Part shown: piece after piece, positions 8,488 to 16,918 of the stretch | How the letters are laid out: every line of letters starts with the position of its first letter | Numbering within the stretch: position 1 is the first letter of the stretch | Assembly (NCBI GenBank): GCA_946185285.1 | Contig: CAMHIS010000007.1 | Coordinates: 1 to 51,297, forward strand | DNA length: 51,297 nucleotides | Origin: an uncultured Prevotellaceae bacterium | Lineage (GTDB): Bacteria > Bacteroidota > Bacteroidia > Bacteroidales > Bacteroidaceae | Reading direction: 5' to 3' | Position numbers and translations under genes: made by a program | The notes under the pieces: generated by a model | What the model saw: only the letters and a program-made list of their open reading frames with translations | What the model was told of the DNA's origin: nothing | Databases searched by the model: none

Positions 8488-9894
8488 ATGCAAAACAGTC
8501 ATAAGGCGCTATGGGACAACTGCCTGAAGCTGATTCGGCAGAACGTCACCGAGCAACAGTACAAAACGTGGTTCGAACCAATCGTTTTCGAGTCTTATTC
8601 GGAAAGCGATGCCACATTGCTGTTGCAGGTTCCCAGTGCCTACTTCTGTGAATATCTGGAGCAGCACTACATACGGCTGATGTATTGGGCGCTGACCAAC
8701 GGCTTCAAGGCAAAGGTCAGACTCAACTATCGCATCGTGACCGACAGTGCTCACAAACTGACTCAGGACGTGGAGGCCGATAAACCCGCCGACATTGACG
8801 AGCCGCAGCCTGGCACTCGTGCCAACCTCTCGCCGACGGTTCTCGATACTGCGCCATGCGACCTGAATCCCCAGCTCAACAAATACCAGACGTTCGACAA
8901 TTTCATCGAGGGCGACTCAAACAAGCTGCCGCGTACCGTCGGCCTGGCTATTGCTGAGCGTCCGGGAAAGTCAACCTTCAACCCCTTCTTCCTCTATGGA
9001 CCGTCGGGGTGCGGTAAGACCCACCTCGTCAACGCCATTGGCGTGCGCATCAAGGAGATGTTTCCGCAGAAGCGCGTACTTTATGTTTCTGCCCGCCTGT
9101 TCCAGGTGCAGTTCACTGATGCCAGCCGCCGCAACACCGTCAATGACTTCATCAACTTCTACCAGACCATCGACGTGCTGATTATCGATGACGTTCAGGA
9201 ATGGGCTACGGCTGAGAAGACCGTCAACACTTTCTTCCATGTCTTCGACCACCTGTTCCGTCTTGGCAAACAGATTATCTTGGCCAGCGACCGTCCGCCT
9301 GTCGACCTCGACTGGCTGACCGACCGTATGCTGACACGCTTCTCGTGCGGGCTCATTGCCGAGATGGAGAAGCCCGATGTACAGCTCTCAATCGACATTC
9401 TGAGTGCTAAGTGCCGCCATGACGGTCTGAAGATTCCAGCTGATGTCATTCAGTTTATTGCTGAGTCGGCTAATGGCTCTGTCCGTGACCTGCAGGGCGT
9501 CGTCAACTCGTTGCTTACCAACTCCATCATCTATAACAAGTCGGTGGACATGCGTTTGGCCGAGCGCGTCATCAAGCGCGCTGTCAAGGTTGATAACCAT
9601 CCGCTGACTGTTGACGACATTGTAGAGAAAGTGTGCGGCCATTTCAACGTTCCCCAGCAGCATGTCTTCAGCAAGAGCCGCAAGCGTGACTACGTCTTGG
9701 TGCGTCAGGTTTCCATGTATCTGGCTCAGAAGTACACGAAGATGCCCGCCTCGCGCATAGGCCAGCTCATCGGTGGCCGCGACCACTCGACAGTGCTTCA
9801 CAGCTGTTCCACTATTGAGGAGCGGCTGAAGGTCGATAAGGCTTTTCAGGCCGAACTGAGCAGCATTGAAAATTCCTTCAAGCTGAAGCAGTAG
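8488..9894 (+). CDS. dnaA: Chromosomal replication initiator DnaA
   Basis: ATP-dependent initiator that melts the chromosome origin. It has 468 residues. Domain I (about 1-85) begins LWDNCLKLIRQNVTEQQYKTWFEPI. The AAA+ domain III spans about 133-345, with Walker A GPSGCGKTHL near residue 172, Walker B VLIIDDVQE, and the sensor segment LDWLTDRMLTRFSCGL. Domain IV (about 375-468) carries the DNA-binding signature GGRDHSTVLHSC near residue 429. The Walker A middle (PSGC) differs from the common GVGL but keeps the essential GKT. The gene is monocistronic here; dnaN and recF are not adjacent, as is usual in Bacteroidetes. Confidence 0.97.
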   Translation: MQNSHKALWDNCLKLIRQNVTEQQYKTWFEPIVFESYSESDATLLLQVPSAYFCEYLEQHYIRLMYWALTNGFKAKVRLNYRIVTDSAHKLTQDVEADKPADIDEPQPGTRANLSPTVLDTAPCDLNPQLNKYQTFDNFIEGDSNKLPRTVGLAIAERPGKSTFNPFFLYGPSGCGKTHLVNAIGVRIKEMFPQKRVLYVSARLFQVQFTDASRRNTVNDFINFYQTIDVLIIDDVQEWATAEKTVNTFFHVFDHLFRLGKQIILASDRPPVDLDWLTDRMLTRFSCGLIAEMEKPDVQLSIDILSAKCRHDGLKIPADVIQFIAESANGSVRDLQGVVNSLLTNSIIYNKSVDMRLAERVIKRAVKVDNHPLTVDDIVEKVCGHFNVPQQHVFSKSRKRDYVLVRQVSMYLAQKYTKMPASRIGQLIGGRDHSTVLHSCSTIEERLKVDKAFQAELSSIENSFKLKQ

Positions 9895-9947
9895 CTCGGA
9901 CGAACCCCAAATCTGCCGTCATTTTTACAAATATCTTTTTAAAAATA

Positions 9948-10216
9948 ATCCGTCACATCCGTCACAGTCACGTAAACGTCAGACAGTCAAGCGGATGCGT
10001 GGTAACGGATGATGGTGACGGATGACGGATGCACGGCGCACCCCCATGTGCCAAGCCTCTGTGCCAGATGTTCACGGGCGGTGAATCATTGTTCACAGCC
10101 CGTTAATCATTTCAGCCGTCGGAGCATATAGCCATCCGTCACCCGTCACCATCATCCGTCACCCCGTAACCCACTCAGCATGAGGCGGATAGGGCGGCGG
10201 TGACGGATTGACGGAT
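9948..10216. repeat. Bipartite inverted-repeat element, copy A
   Basis: Eight perfect copies of one 8-mer occur in symmetric order: ATCCGTCA at 9948, 9957, 10134 and 10154, and its complement TGACGGAT at 10016, 10023, 10201 and 10209. They bound two modules, 9948-10030 and 10134-10216, each exactly 83 bp. The 103-bp spacer contains the palindrome TTCACGGGCGGTGAA. Read in reverse complement, the whole element aligns with copy B at 42718-43018. The function is unknown; a BIME-like structured intergenic repeat is one possibility. Confidence 0.85.
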
Positions 10217-10292
10217 GTTAACTTGTCTTTAGTACAGGAAGACACGGCATGATACGTAACGATATGCTTTCATTTTGCCGTTCTATGGAAAA

Positions 10293-10346
10293 CCGTGCCT
10301 ATCAGTGCTTTTCTGTTCCAAAAATTTCTAATGACCGATTCGGGTT
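10293..10346. repeat. Solo end of the MITE-like element
   Basis: This stretch (CCGTGCC...CCAAAAATTTCTAA...CCGATTCGGGTT) aligns with the right arm of the 146-bp palindrome at 43025-43170, with scattered mismatches. The opposite arm is not recognisable here, so it is probably a decayed or partial copy. Confidence 0.65.
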
Positions 10347-10424
10347 TAACCCTTTGTTGCGACACTAAAAAATGAGAAATGAAATGTGAAAAATGAGAAA
10401 AAAAGAAAGTAGGGCGGCAAAAAG

Positions 10425-10455
10425 TTGCAGATTCGGATGTTTTTTTGTTACTTTG
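10425..10455 (+). promoter_or_regulatory. Promoter of the FAS1/SusCD operon
   Basis: TTACTTTG at 10448-10455 (one base off TAnnTTTG, followed by C) with TTG at 10425-10427, 20 bp upstream. The leader to the first gene is about 55 nt. No other convincing promoter is seen before 28156, so it may drive a transcript of nearly 18 kb. Confidence 0.5.
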
Positions 10456-10510
10456 CAGTCCGATAACGTTACTAACTGACAAATCAAAAGCAAATAATAA
10501 ACAAACCTTT

Positions 10511-13372
10511 ATGAAAAAACTCTTTTTGTATGCCTCCCTATTGTGCTTGGGCTTAGGCTCATGCACGAAGGACTACGTGGTGCCGGAGGGAGAATTGCCA
10601 TCCTGGCTTGGCGAGAGTATCTACAAAGAGCTACAAGACCCGTCGCAGCTGCAGGGCACGTTCAAGACGTACTGCAGGCTGATTGAGGACATGGGTTATG
10701 CGGAGGTGTTGAACAAGACGGGTAGTAAGACCATCTTCCCGGCTAACGACGACGCCTTCGCACGGTTCTTTGCCGGTGGTAACAACAAGTTCGGCGCAAG
10801 CAGCTACGAGCAGCTGACGCACGCTCAGAAGGCGGAACTGTTGTTCTCGACGATGCTCGACAACGCCATTCTGGTCGGTACGCTGTCCAACCTGCAGAAC
10901 AGCGCCGGAAACATGTTGCAGGGACAGTTAGTGAAGCACGCCACGAACATGCGCCTGTCGTATGCCGTGACGCCGTTGGCCGCTCAGGACATGCCTGCCA
11001 ACAACAAGTACTTCGCACGCTTCAAGAGCGGCAACGGTATCCAGGCCGTCTTCGACAACACGGTGGCCCCGATGGTCCACCTGACGGGTGAGTACATGCT
11101 GAACAACAACATGACCGTGACGGGCGACGACAGCGATTTCAAGGTGCTGACCGGCCACGACTATGTCGACGGTGCCGCCTACATCTTCGACCGCACGGTG
11201 GTGAAGGGCGACGTGGTCTGCCAGAACGGCTACATCCACCAGCTCGACGAGGTGCTCGTGAACCCCGGCAACATGGCCCAGATTCTGCGTGCGGGCAGCG
11301 ATACACATTATATTTCGCGTATGCTGGACTACTACAGCTTCCCCGACCCCGACCTGACGCTGACCGAGCAGAGTACCGAGACGGGCACGACGGACACGGT
11401 CTACGCCATCCGCTACCTGAGCAAGAACTCGCAGCGCTCCAAGCTGGCACAGCCCGTGCGCGGCATGACCGTAGCCGACAACCAGCTGCTCGACTTCGAC
11501 CCAGGCTGGAACTACTATAACCCGACGCTGAAGGGCGGCTCGAGCAACGACGATGCCGAGATTGCCGCCTTCCTGGCCCCCGACGACAAGGCCGTCGAGG
11601 ACTACTTCCTGAAGGAGGCCGCCTACATTCTGAAGAACCTGGGCGACCCGTCGCTCGACCTCTCGGCCGCCAACCTCAACGCCCACCTCGACGCCGTCTA
11701 CAACAACGACCCGTCGATATTTGCCAGCATCCTGAACAACGTGATGAAGCCCTACCTGACGAAGACGGTGCCCAGCACGTTTGCAACGGTGCAGAACGAC
11801 GCCTTCGAGTTCCTCGACGTGACGAAGAACGACATCATCCGCAAGAGCGACGGCAACTACGACGTCACCATCGGCAACAACGGCGTCATCTACAAAATGA
11901 ACAAGCTCTTCGGTCCGAAGCTGTACAACTCAGTGCTCGGTCCCGCCTCTGTATATAAGGATATGCGCACGATGGGCGAGATGCTGAACGACCACCAGGC
12001 CACCGCCGGTGTGCCCTCGAAGCTCGGTGCCGACATGTACTACTACCTGCTCTCGATGAAGGCCCGCTACGGACTGTTCGTGCCGACCGACAACGAGACG
12101 CAGTTCATCGTCATCGACCCCACGTCGGTCAAGGACGACGACGGCCTGAAGGGACTGCGCTTCCGCTTCGACCCGCAGGCTGACGGCTCCTTCCACGTGC
12201 TGGTCAAGAAATACATCTACCAGTCGGGCCCCTACAACCAGCTCAGCTCCTACGTCGAGGCTGCCAATGCCCAGGACATCAACATCGAGTCGGGCATCTT
12301 CAACAGCCAGATCAAGGACCTGCTCGACTACTGCACCATCGTGCTGGCCGACTCGACCGAGACGGGTAAGGGCAATCCGCAGTACGGACTCTACGGCAAC
12401 CGCTACTACAAGACCAAGCACGGCGGCACCGTCGTCGTCGACGGCAACAAGGTGGCCGGCGGCCTGCAGCAGTCAGACCCCTCGCAGTGGTCGACAATCA
12501 CCGAGACCTTCGACGCGAACAGCCCCGATGCCAAGATAGAGAACGGCACCGTCTACCGTCTGGACTTCCCGCTGCAGCCCACCATTACGACCGTCATGCA
12601 GACGCTGTCGCGCCCCGAGTTCTACGACGCTGAGGCCGACTACGACGTGGCCCTGCCCGAGTACGACCACTTCCTGAACTTCTGCCTGCAGTTCAACAAC
12701 GAAGACATCTACAGCTTCGCCGGCATCCTGACCGGCAGCGAGACAGAGGCCCAGAAGAACACCAAGCTGAAGGCCTACCGCATCATCGACGACAACGACA
12801 ACTGGGGTATGCTCAGTGCCTATAACTACACCATCTATGCCCCCACCTACGAGGCTATGGTGAAGGCCCAGCAGACGATGGGGCTGCCCACCTGGAAGCA
12901 GGTGATGGCCATCGTCGACAACTGGGAGGCCGTTGCCGGCCAGTATGGCTTCGCCGACCAGAGCCAGGCCTCCGAATACGTGAGGGAGCAGCTGGAGAAG
13001 ATGACCAAGTTCGTGCGCTACCACACGCAGAACAGCTCGCTCTTCGCCGACCGCTACTTCAAGAACTACGACCCCAAGACGGGTCAGACGACGCCCGAGC
13101 CGGCCTATTCGACCTTCGCCTCGAACGCGCTCGGTATAGCGCAGACGCTGACTGTCACCGGCGGCGGCGACAAGCTGACCGTGAGGGATGCCTCCGGTAC
13201 GTCCGTGACCGTCAACGCCTCTTCCGCCACTGCCAACCTCATTGCCCGCGACATCACGACCTCGGAGAGCAACTCCTCGTACGGCACCTACAAGTCAATC
13301 GAGACCTCGGCCTTCGTGACCGTTCACGGTATCGACACCCCCCTGTGTTTCAACAGCAACAGGCAGTACTGA
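10511..13372 (+). CDS. FAS1 (fasciclin)-domain surface lipoprotein, first in SusCD operon
   Basis: A 953-residue lipoprotein with the lipobox LGSC (Cys18). Fasciclin-type segments are visible: residues about 38-80 (LQGTFKTYCRLIEDMGYAEV, TIFPANDDAFARFF) and near 775-810 (YNYTIYAPTYEAMVKAQ), with less regular sequence between. FAS1 domains are small adhesion or binding modules. In Prevotella-type genomes such lipoproteins often accompany SusC/SusD pairs, but their ligand is not established. The ATG at 10511 is chosen because it starts a normal signal peptide; the longer open frame runs through the promoter. The next gene follows after 51 bp containing AT-rich intergenic repeats. It is probably exposed on the outer membrane and binds or presents ligand to the SusC partner (inference). 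Confidence 0.82.
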   Translation: MKKLFLYASLLCLGLGSCTKDYVVPEGELPSWLGESIYKELQDPSQLQGTFKTYCRLIEDMGYAEVLNKTGSKTIFPANDDAFARFFAGGNNKFGASSYEQLTHAQKAELLFSTMLDNAILVGTLSNLQNSAGNMLQGQLVKHATNMRLSYAVTPLAAQDMPANNKYFARFKSGNGIQAVFDNTVAPMVHLTGEYMLNNNMTVTGDDSDFKVLTGHDYVDGAAYIFDRTVVKGDVVCQNGYIHQLDEVLVNPGNMAQILRAGSDTHYISRMLDYYSFPDPDLTLTEQSTETGTTDTVYAIRYLSKNSQRSKLAQPVRGMTVADNQLLDFDPGWNYYNPTLKGGSSNDDAEIAAFLAPDDKAVEDYFLKEAAYILKNLGDPSLDLSAANLNAHLDAVYNNDPSIFASILNNVMKPYLTKTVPSTFATVQNDAFEFLDVTKNDIIRKSDGNYDVTIGNNGVIYKMNKLFGPKLYNSVLGPASVYKDMRTMGEMLNDHQATAGVPSKLGADMYYYLLSMKARYGLFVPTDNETQFIVIDPTSVKDDDGLKGLRFRFDPQADGSFHVLVKKYIYQSGPYNQLSSYVEAANAQDINIESGIFNSQIKDLLDYCTIVLADSTETGKGNPQYGLYGNRYYKTKHGGTVVVDGNKVAGGLQQSDPSQWSTITETFDANSPDAKIENGTVYRLDFPLQPTITTVMQTLSRPEFYDAEADYDVALPEYDHFLNFCLQFNNEDIYSFAGILTGSETEAQKNTKLKAYRIIDDNDNWGMLSAYNYTIYAPTYEAMVKAQQTMGLPTWKQVMAIVDNWEAVAGQYGFADQSQASEYVREQLEKMTKFVRYHTQNSSLFADRYFKNYDPKTGQTTPEPAYSTFASNALGIAQTLTVTGGGDKLTVRDASGTSVTVNASSATANLIARDITTSESNSSYGTYKSIETSAFVTVHGIDTPLCFNSNRQY

Positions 13373-13378
13373 TAAAGA

Positions 13379-13420
13379 GAATTGATAATTGACAATTGAG
13401 AATTGATAACTGATAATTAT
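13379..13420. repeat. ATTGATAATTGA-type intergenic repeat tract 1
   Basis: Near-tandem AATTGATAATTGA/AATTGAGAATTGA units of about 10-11 bp fill the gap between the first FAS1 gene and SusC. The same motif fills three other gaps of this operon. Confidence 0.85.
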
Positions 13421-13423
13421 AGT

Positions 13424-16400
13424 ATGTCAAGAATAAAAATCCTACTGACACTCCTGCTTACCATTGTCGCCCAGGCGGTGATGGCACAGGGCAGAGTCAT
13501 ATCAGGTACGGTGGAAGACGCTATGGGGCCGGTGATGATGGCCAACGTGGTTGAGCGCGATGCCAACAACCGTATCATCAGTGCCACGCAGACTGATATG
13601 ATGGGTAACTTCTCCATGGAGATCAAGAACCCGAAGAACAAGCTCGTCGTCTCATACGTGGGAAGCAAGACGAAGATACTCACCATCGGCGACCAGAAGA
13701 CCTTCAACATCAAGCTCGAGGACGACAAGACGACCCTCGGCGAGGTGAAGGTGGTGGGGCGCCGTGCCACATCAGGCGGTCTGAACATCGACAAGCGCGA
13801 GGTGACCGTCTCGCAGCAGACCTTTAACCTACAGGACGTCGAGGGTATGGCCTTCACATCGGCCGACGAGGCCCTGCAGGGTGAGATTGCCGGTCTCGAC
13901 ATCGTGACCAACTCAGGTAACCTCGGTGCCGGTACGCAGATGCGCCTGCGCGGTGTGTCGACGCTGAACGGCTCGGCCGAGCCCCTGATTGTCGTCGACG
14001 ACAAGATTTTCGACTATAACTCATCCGACATCGACTTCGAGAGTGCCGACGAGGAAGCCTTCTCGTCGCTGCTCGCCGTCAGTGTCGATGATATTGCCGA
14101 CATCCGCGTGCTGAAGGATGCTGCCGCAACGGCCATCTGGGGCTCGCAGGGTGCCAACGGTGTCATCATGATCACCACCAAGCGCGGTGCGCGCGGCAAA
14201 CCCCGCGTGACGATGGGCTATAAGTTCACGGGTACGTGGATGCCGAGCGGCTACGACCTGCTGAACGGTGACAACTACACGATGATGCTCAAGGAGGAGT
14301 TCTACAACCCCACGCAGAGCTCGTCGGCTACAGCCACCATCAATGAAATCAACTACGTGCCCGCCGAGTCGTGGGCCGAGGCCAACAACTGGAACAAGAA
14401 CACTGACTGGGTCGATGCCATCAAGCAGTTCGGTGAGCAGCACGAGGCCAACATCAACGTCTCGGGTGGCGGCCAGAAGGCCACCTTCCGCATCTCCGGT
14501 AGCTACAACCACCAGTTGGGAACGGTCATCAAGCAGCGCCTCGACCGTCTGACCACGCGCCTGGTGCTCGATTACAACGTGTCGGACCGCATACGCTTCT
14601 CGACCAACTTCGCGCTGACCTATACGGACAACCTGAAGAACTACACCTACGGCAGCAGCAAGAACAACAGCTCGAACAGTGCCCTGCTCGCCATGGCACT
14701 GGCAATGGCACCCAACGCCAGCATCTACCGCTACGACCGCTTCGGCAACAACACGGGCGAGTTCTTCCTGATGAACCCGACCATGACCGGCATGACGCCC
14801 GACGACGGCAACTACACCTCGACGCAGCTGCAGGACGTCGTGGCCATCGGCAACCCCGTGGCCTACGCCAACCACTCGTGGCAGAAGGAGCAGACCTACA
14901 GCATCGTGCCCGACTTCAACATCAAGTACGAGCTCCTGGGCACGGAGAACGGCAAGCACCGCCTGACCTTCGACGGCCGCGTCTACTTCGACATCTATGC
15001 CTACTCGAAGCCTACTTTCATGCCGGGCAGCCTGTCGAACGGCAGCTATACCGACAACGACTATAACTACATCACCAATACGGAGACCAACCAGTTCAAG
15101 ATGGGCTCGCGCATGAAGCTCACCTTCACGCCCGCCTTCAAGAACGAGGACTTCTACCTGACGATGATGGCCTACTACGAGGCAGGTACGCAGAAGAACA
15201 CCTACCAGTATCTGGGCCAGAGCTCGATTCCCAACGGCATTGAGTCGGCTACCATCGACGCCCACCTGCTGAATATGGACAACCAGCCCGCCACGATGAA
15301 GTCGGCCTGGCACGACTGGGTGTATCAGACCCACTTCTCATACAAGTCGCGCTACAACATCGGCTTCGGACTCCGTGCCGACGGCAGCTCGAAGTTCGGT
15401 CCCAAGAACCCTTGGTTCTATTCGCCCAACGTCTCGCTGCGCTACAACCTGAGCGAAGAACCCTTCTTCACCCCGCTGAAGAAGTATGTCTCGATGTTCG
15501 GTGTCCGCGGCTCGTGGGGTATCACGGGCAGCTCGAGCGTGTCGGTCGACAACTACTTCAACCAGTACACCTCGCGCGCCGGACGCTACGGCTCGGGCTA
15601 CTTCACCACGATGAGCGGCATGAAGCTCGACGACCTGCGCCCGCAGAAGAAGATCGGTGTGAACCTCGGCTTCAACGTCGGACTGCTCGACGATATGTTC
15701 GAGATCGACCTCAACCTCTACGACGAGAAGACCAAGGACCTCATCATGAGAGGCATCCCCATTCCCACGTCGGCCGCCTGGAACACGTCGACCACAATCT
15801 CGTACGGCAATGTCGGCGAGATGGAGAACAAGGGTTGGGAGCTGACCGTCAACGCCAACAAGTTCGTCAAGGTGAAGAAGTTCTCGGTATCAGCCAGCTT
15901 CAACATGGCCCAGAACGTGAACAAGCTGCTGGAGATGGACCAGCGCGTGCTCGACAACATGAACTCGCAGCCCAGCTACAGCCGCCGCGGCTCCAGCTCG
16001 GTGCTCAGCCGCGTGGTTGTCGGCGACCCGCTCTGCTCCATCTATGGCTATAACTACAACGGCGTCTATCAGTACTCTTACGACTACCTGACCAACTACA
16101 ACACCAAGCAGCAGCAGCTGCAGGCTCAGGCCAAGGCCCGTGGCGAGAACTACGACTGGAACTACGAGGAGTGGATCAACCAGCAGCTCGCCGAGGGCAA
16201 GACCTTCCCCGTCGCCATCGACGAGAAGGGCAAGGTCATCATGACCAACACCGGCGTTCCCAAGCACCTGGCCTATTACTATGGTGACACTGAGTATGAG
16301 TTCAAGGGTGGTGATGCCATCTACGAGGACGTCAACCACGACGGTAACATCAACGAGCTTGACATCAAGTACTTAGGCAACTCGCTGCCCAAGATGCAGG

Positions 16401-16876
16401 GTGGTTTCAACATCACGCTGCAGTACGACAGCTGGAAGCTCGTGGCACGCTTCAACTACCGTTGGGGCAACAAGATCATCAACACCGCACGCATGGGGCT
16501 GGAGAGCATGTACGGCACCCAGAACCAGTGCTCGTCGGTGACCTACCGCTGGCGCAAGGACGGCGACGTGACCGAGATTCCGCGCGCACTCTACGGCACG
16601 GGCTACAACTACCAGGTGAGCTCGCGCTTCGTCGAGGACGGCTCGTTCCTGCGCTTCAACAACCTGCAGATTTCCTACAGCGTACCCAAGAATACCGTCA
16701 AGAAGCTCGGTCTGAACACGCTGTCGGCATACGTGACGCTGAACAACCTCTTCTGCTGGACGAAGTACACGGGTATCGATCCGGAAGTCGCATCCGGTAC
16801 CTACTCGCCGGCTACCGACGGTGCTACCACACCAAGGTCGAAGTCGATTACTGCCAGTCTCAACTTCGGATTCTAA
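13424..16876 (+). CDS. SusC/RagA-family TonB-dependent outer-membrane transporter (pair 1)
   Basis: A 1150-residue TonB-linked transporter. A signal peptide ends VMA near residue 23. A carboxypeptidase-D-like regulatory domain covers about 26-105 (VISGTVEDAMGPVMMANVVE, TDMMGNFSMEI). The plug domain spans about 130-260, with the SusC signature GAGTQMRLRGVSTLNGSAEP, LIVVDDKI and VLKDAAATAIWGSQGANGVI. The remaining roughly 890 residues form the beta-barrel and end in the terminal aromatic LNFGF. It works with the SusD lipoprotein encoded 42 bp downstream to import a ligand. The ATG at 13424 gives a better signal peptide than the one 21 nt upstream, which lies in the intergenic repeat. Confidence 0.95.
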   Translation: MSRIKILLTLLLTIVAQAVMAQGRVISGTVEDAMGPVMMANVVERDANNRIISATQTDMMGNFSMEIKNPKNKLVVSYVGSKTKILTIGDQKTFNIKLEDDKTTLGEVKVVGRRATSGGLNIDKREVTVSQQTFNLQDVEGMAFTSADEALQGEIAGLDIVTNSGNLGAGTQMRLRGVSTLNGSAEPLIVVDDKIFDYNSSDIDFESADEEAFSSLLAVSVDDIADIRVLKDAAATAIWGSQGANGVIMITTKRGARGKPRVTMGYKFTGTWMPSGYDLLNGDNYTMMLKEEFYNPTQSSSATATINEINYVPAESWAEANNWNKNTDWVDAIKQFGEQHEANINVSGGGQKATFRISGSYNHQLGTVIKQRLDRLTTRLVLDYNVSDRIRFSTNFALTYTDNLKNYTYGSSKNNSSNSALLAMALAMAPNASIYRYDRFGNNTGEFFLMNPTMTGMTPDDGNYTSTQLQDVVAIGNPVAYANHSWQKEQTYSIVPDFNIKYELLGTENGKHRLTFDGRVYFDIYAYSKPTFMPGSLSNGSYTDNDYNYITNTETNQFKMGSRMKLTFTPAFKNEDFYLTMMAYYEAGTQKNTYQYLGQSSIPNGIESATIDAHLLNMDNQPATMKSAWHDWVYQTHFSYKSRYNIGFGLRADGSSKFGPKNPWFYSPNVSLRYNLSEEPFFTPLKKYVSMFGVRGSWGITGSSSVSVDNYFNQYTSRAGRYGSGYFTTMSGMKLDDLRPQKKIGVNLGFNVGLLDDMFEIDLNLYDEKTKDLIMRGIPIPTSAAWNTSTTISYGNVGEMENKGWELTVNANKFVKVKKFSVSASFNMAQNVNKLLEMDQRVLDNMNSQPSYSRRGSSSVLSRVVVGDPLCSIYGYNYNGVYQYSYDYLTNYNTKQQQLQAQAKARGENYDWNYEEWINQQLAEGKTFPVAIDEKGKVIMTNTGVPKHLAYYYGDTEYEFKGGDAIYEDVNHDGNINELDIKYLGNSLPKMQGGFNITLQYDSWKLVARFNYRWGNKIINTARMGLESMYGTQNQCSSVTYRWRKDGDVTEIPRALYGTGYNYQVSSRFVEDGSFLRFNNLQISYSVPKNTVKKLGLNTLSAYVTLNNLFCWTKYTGIDPEVASGTYSPATDGATTPRSKSITASLNFGF

Positions 16877-16918
16877 AAGAATTGATAATTGATAATTGAA
16901 AATTGACAATTGATAATT
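16877..16918. repeat. ATTGATAATTGA-type intergenic repeat tract 2
   Basis: About four AATTGATAATTGA-like units fill the whole gap between SusC and SusD of pair 1, running up to the SusD ATG. Confidence 0.85.

Larger units (their letters stand above)
9895..10510. other. Long non-coding region rich in inverted repeats
   Basis: 616 bp without a plausible gene. In order it holds a bipartite element with two 83-bp modules (9948-10216), a solo half of a palindromic MITE-like element (10293-10346), a short A/G-rich simple repeat of the AAATGAGAAAT type (about 10369-10400), and the promoter of the FAS1/SusCD operon. Confidence 0.8.

Noticed and set aside
8565..8585. tRNA-like GGTTCGAACC
   Set aside because: It lies inside the dnaA reading frame and no cloverleaf can be drawn around it; no tRNA was found in the window.
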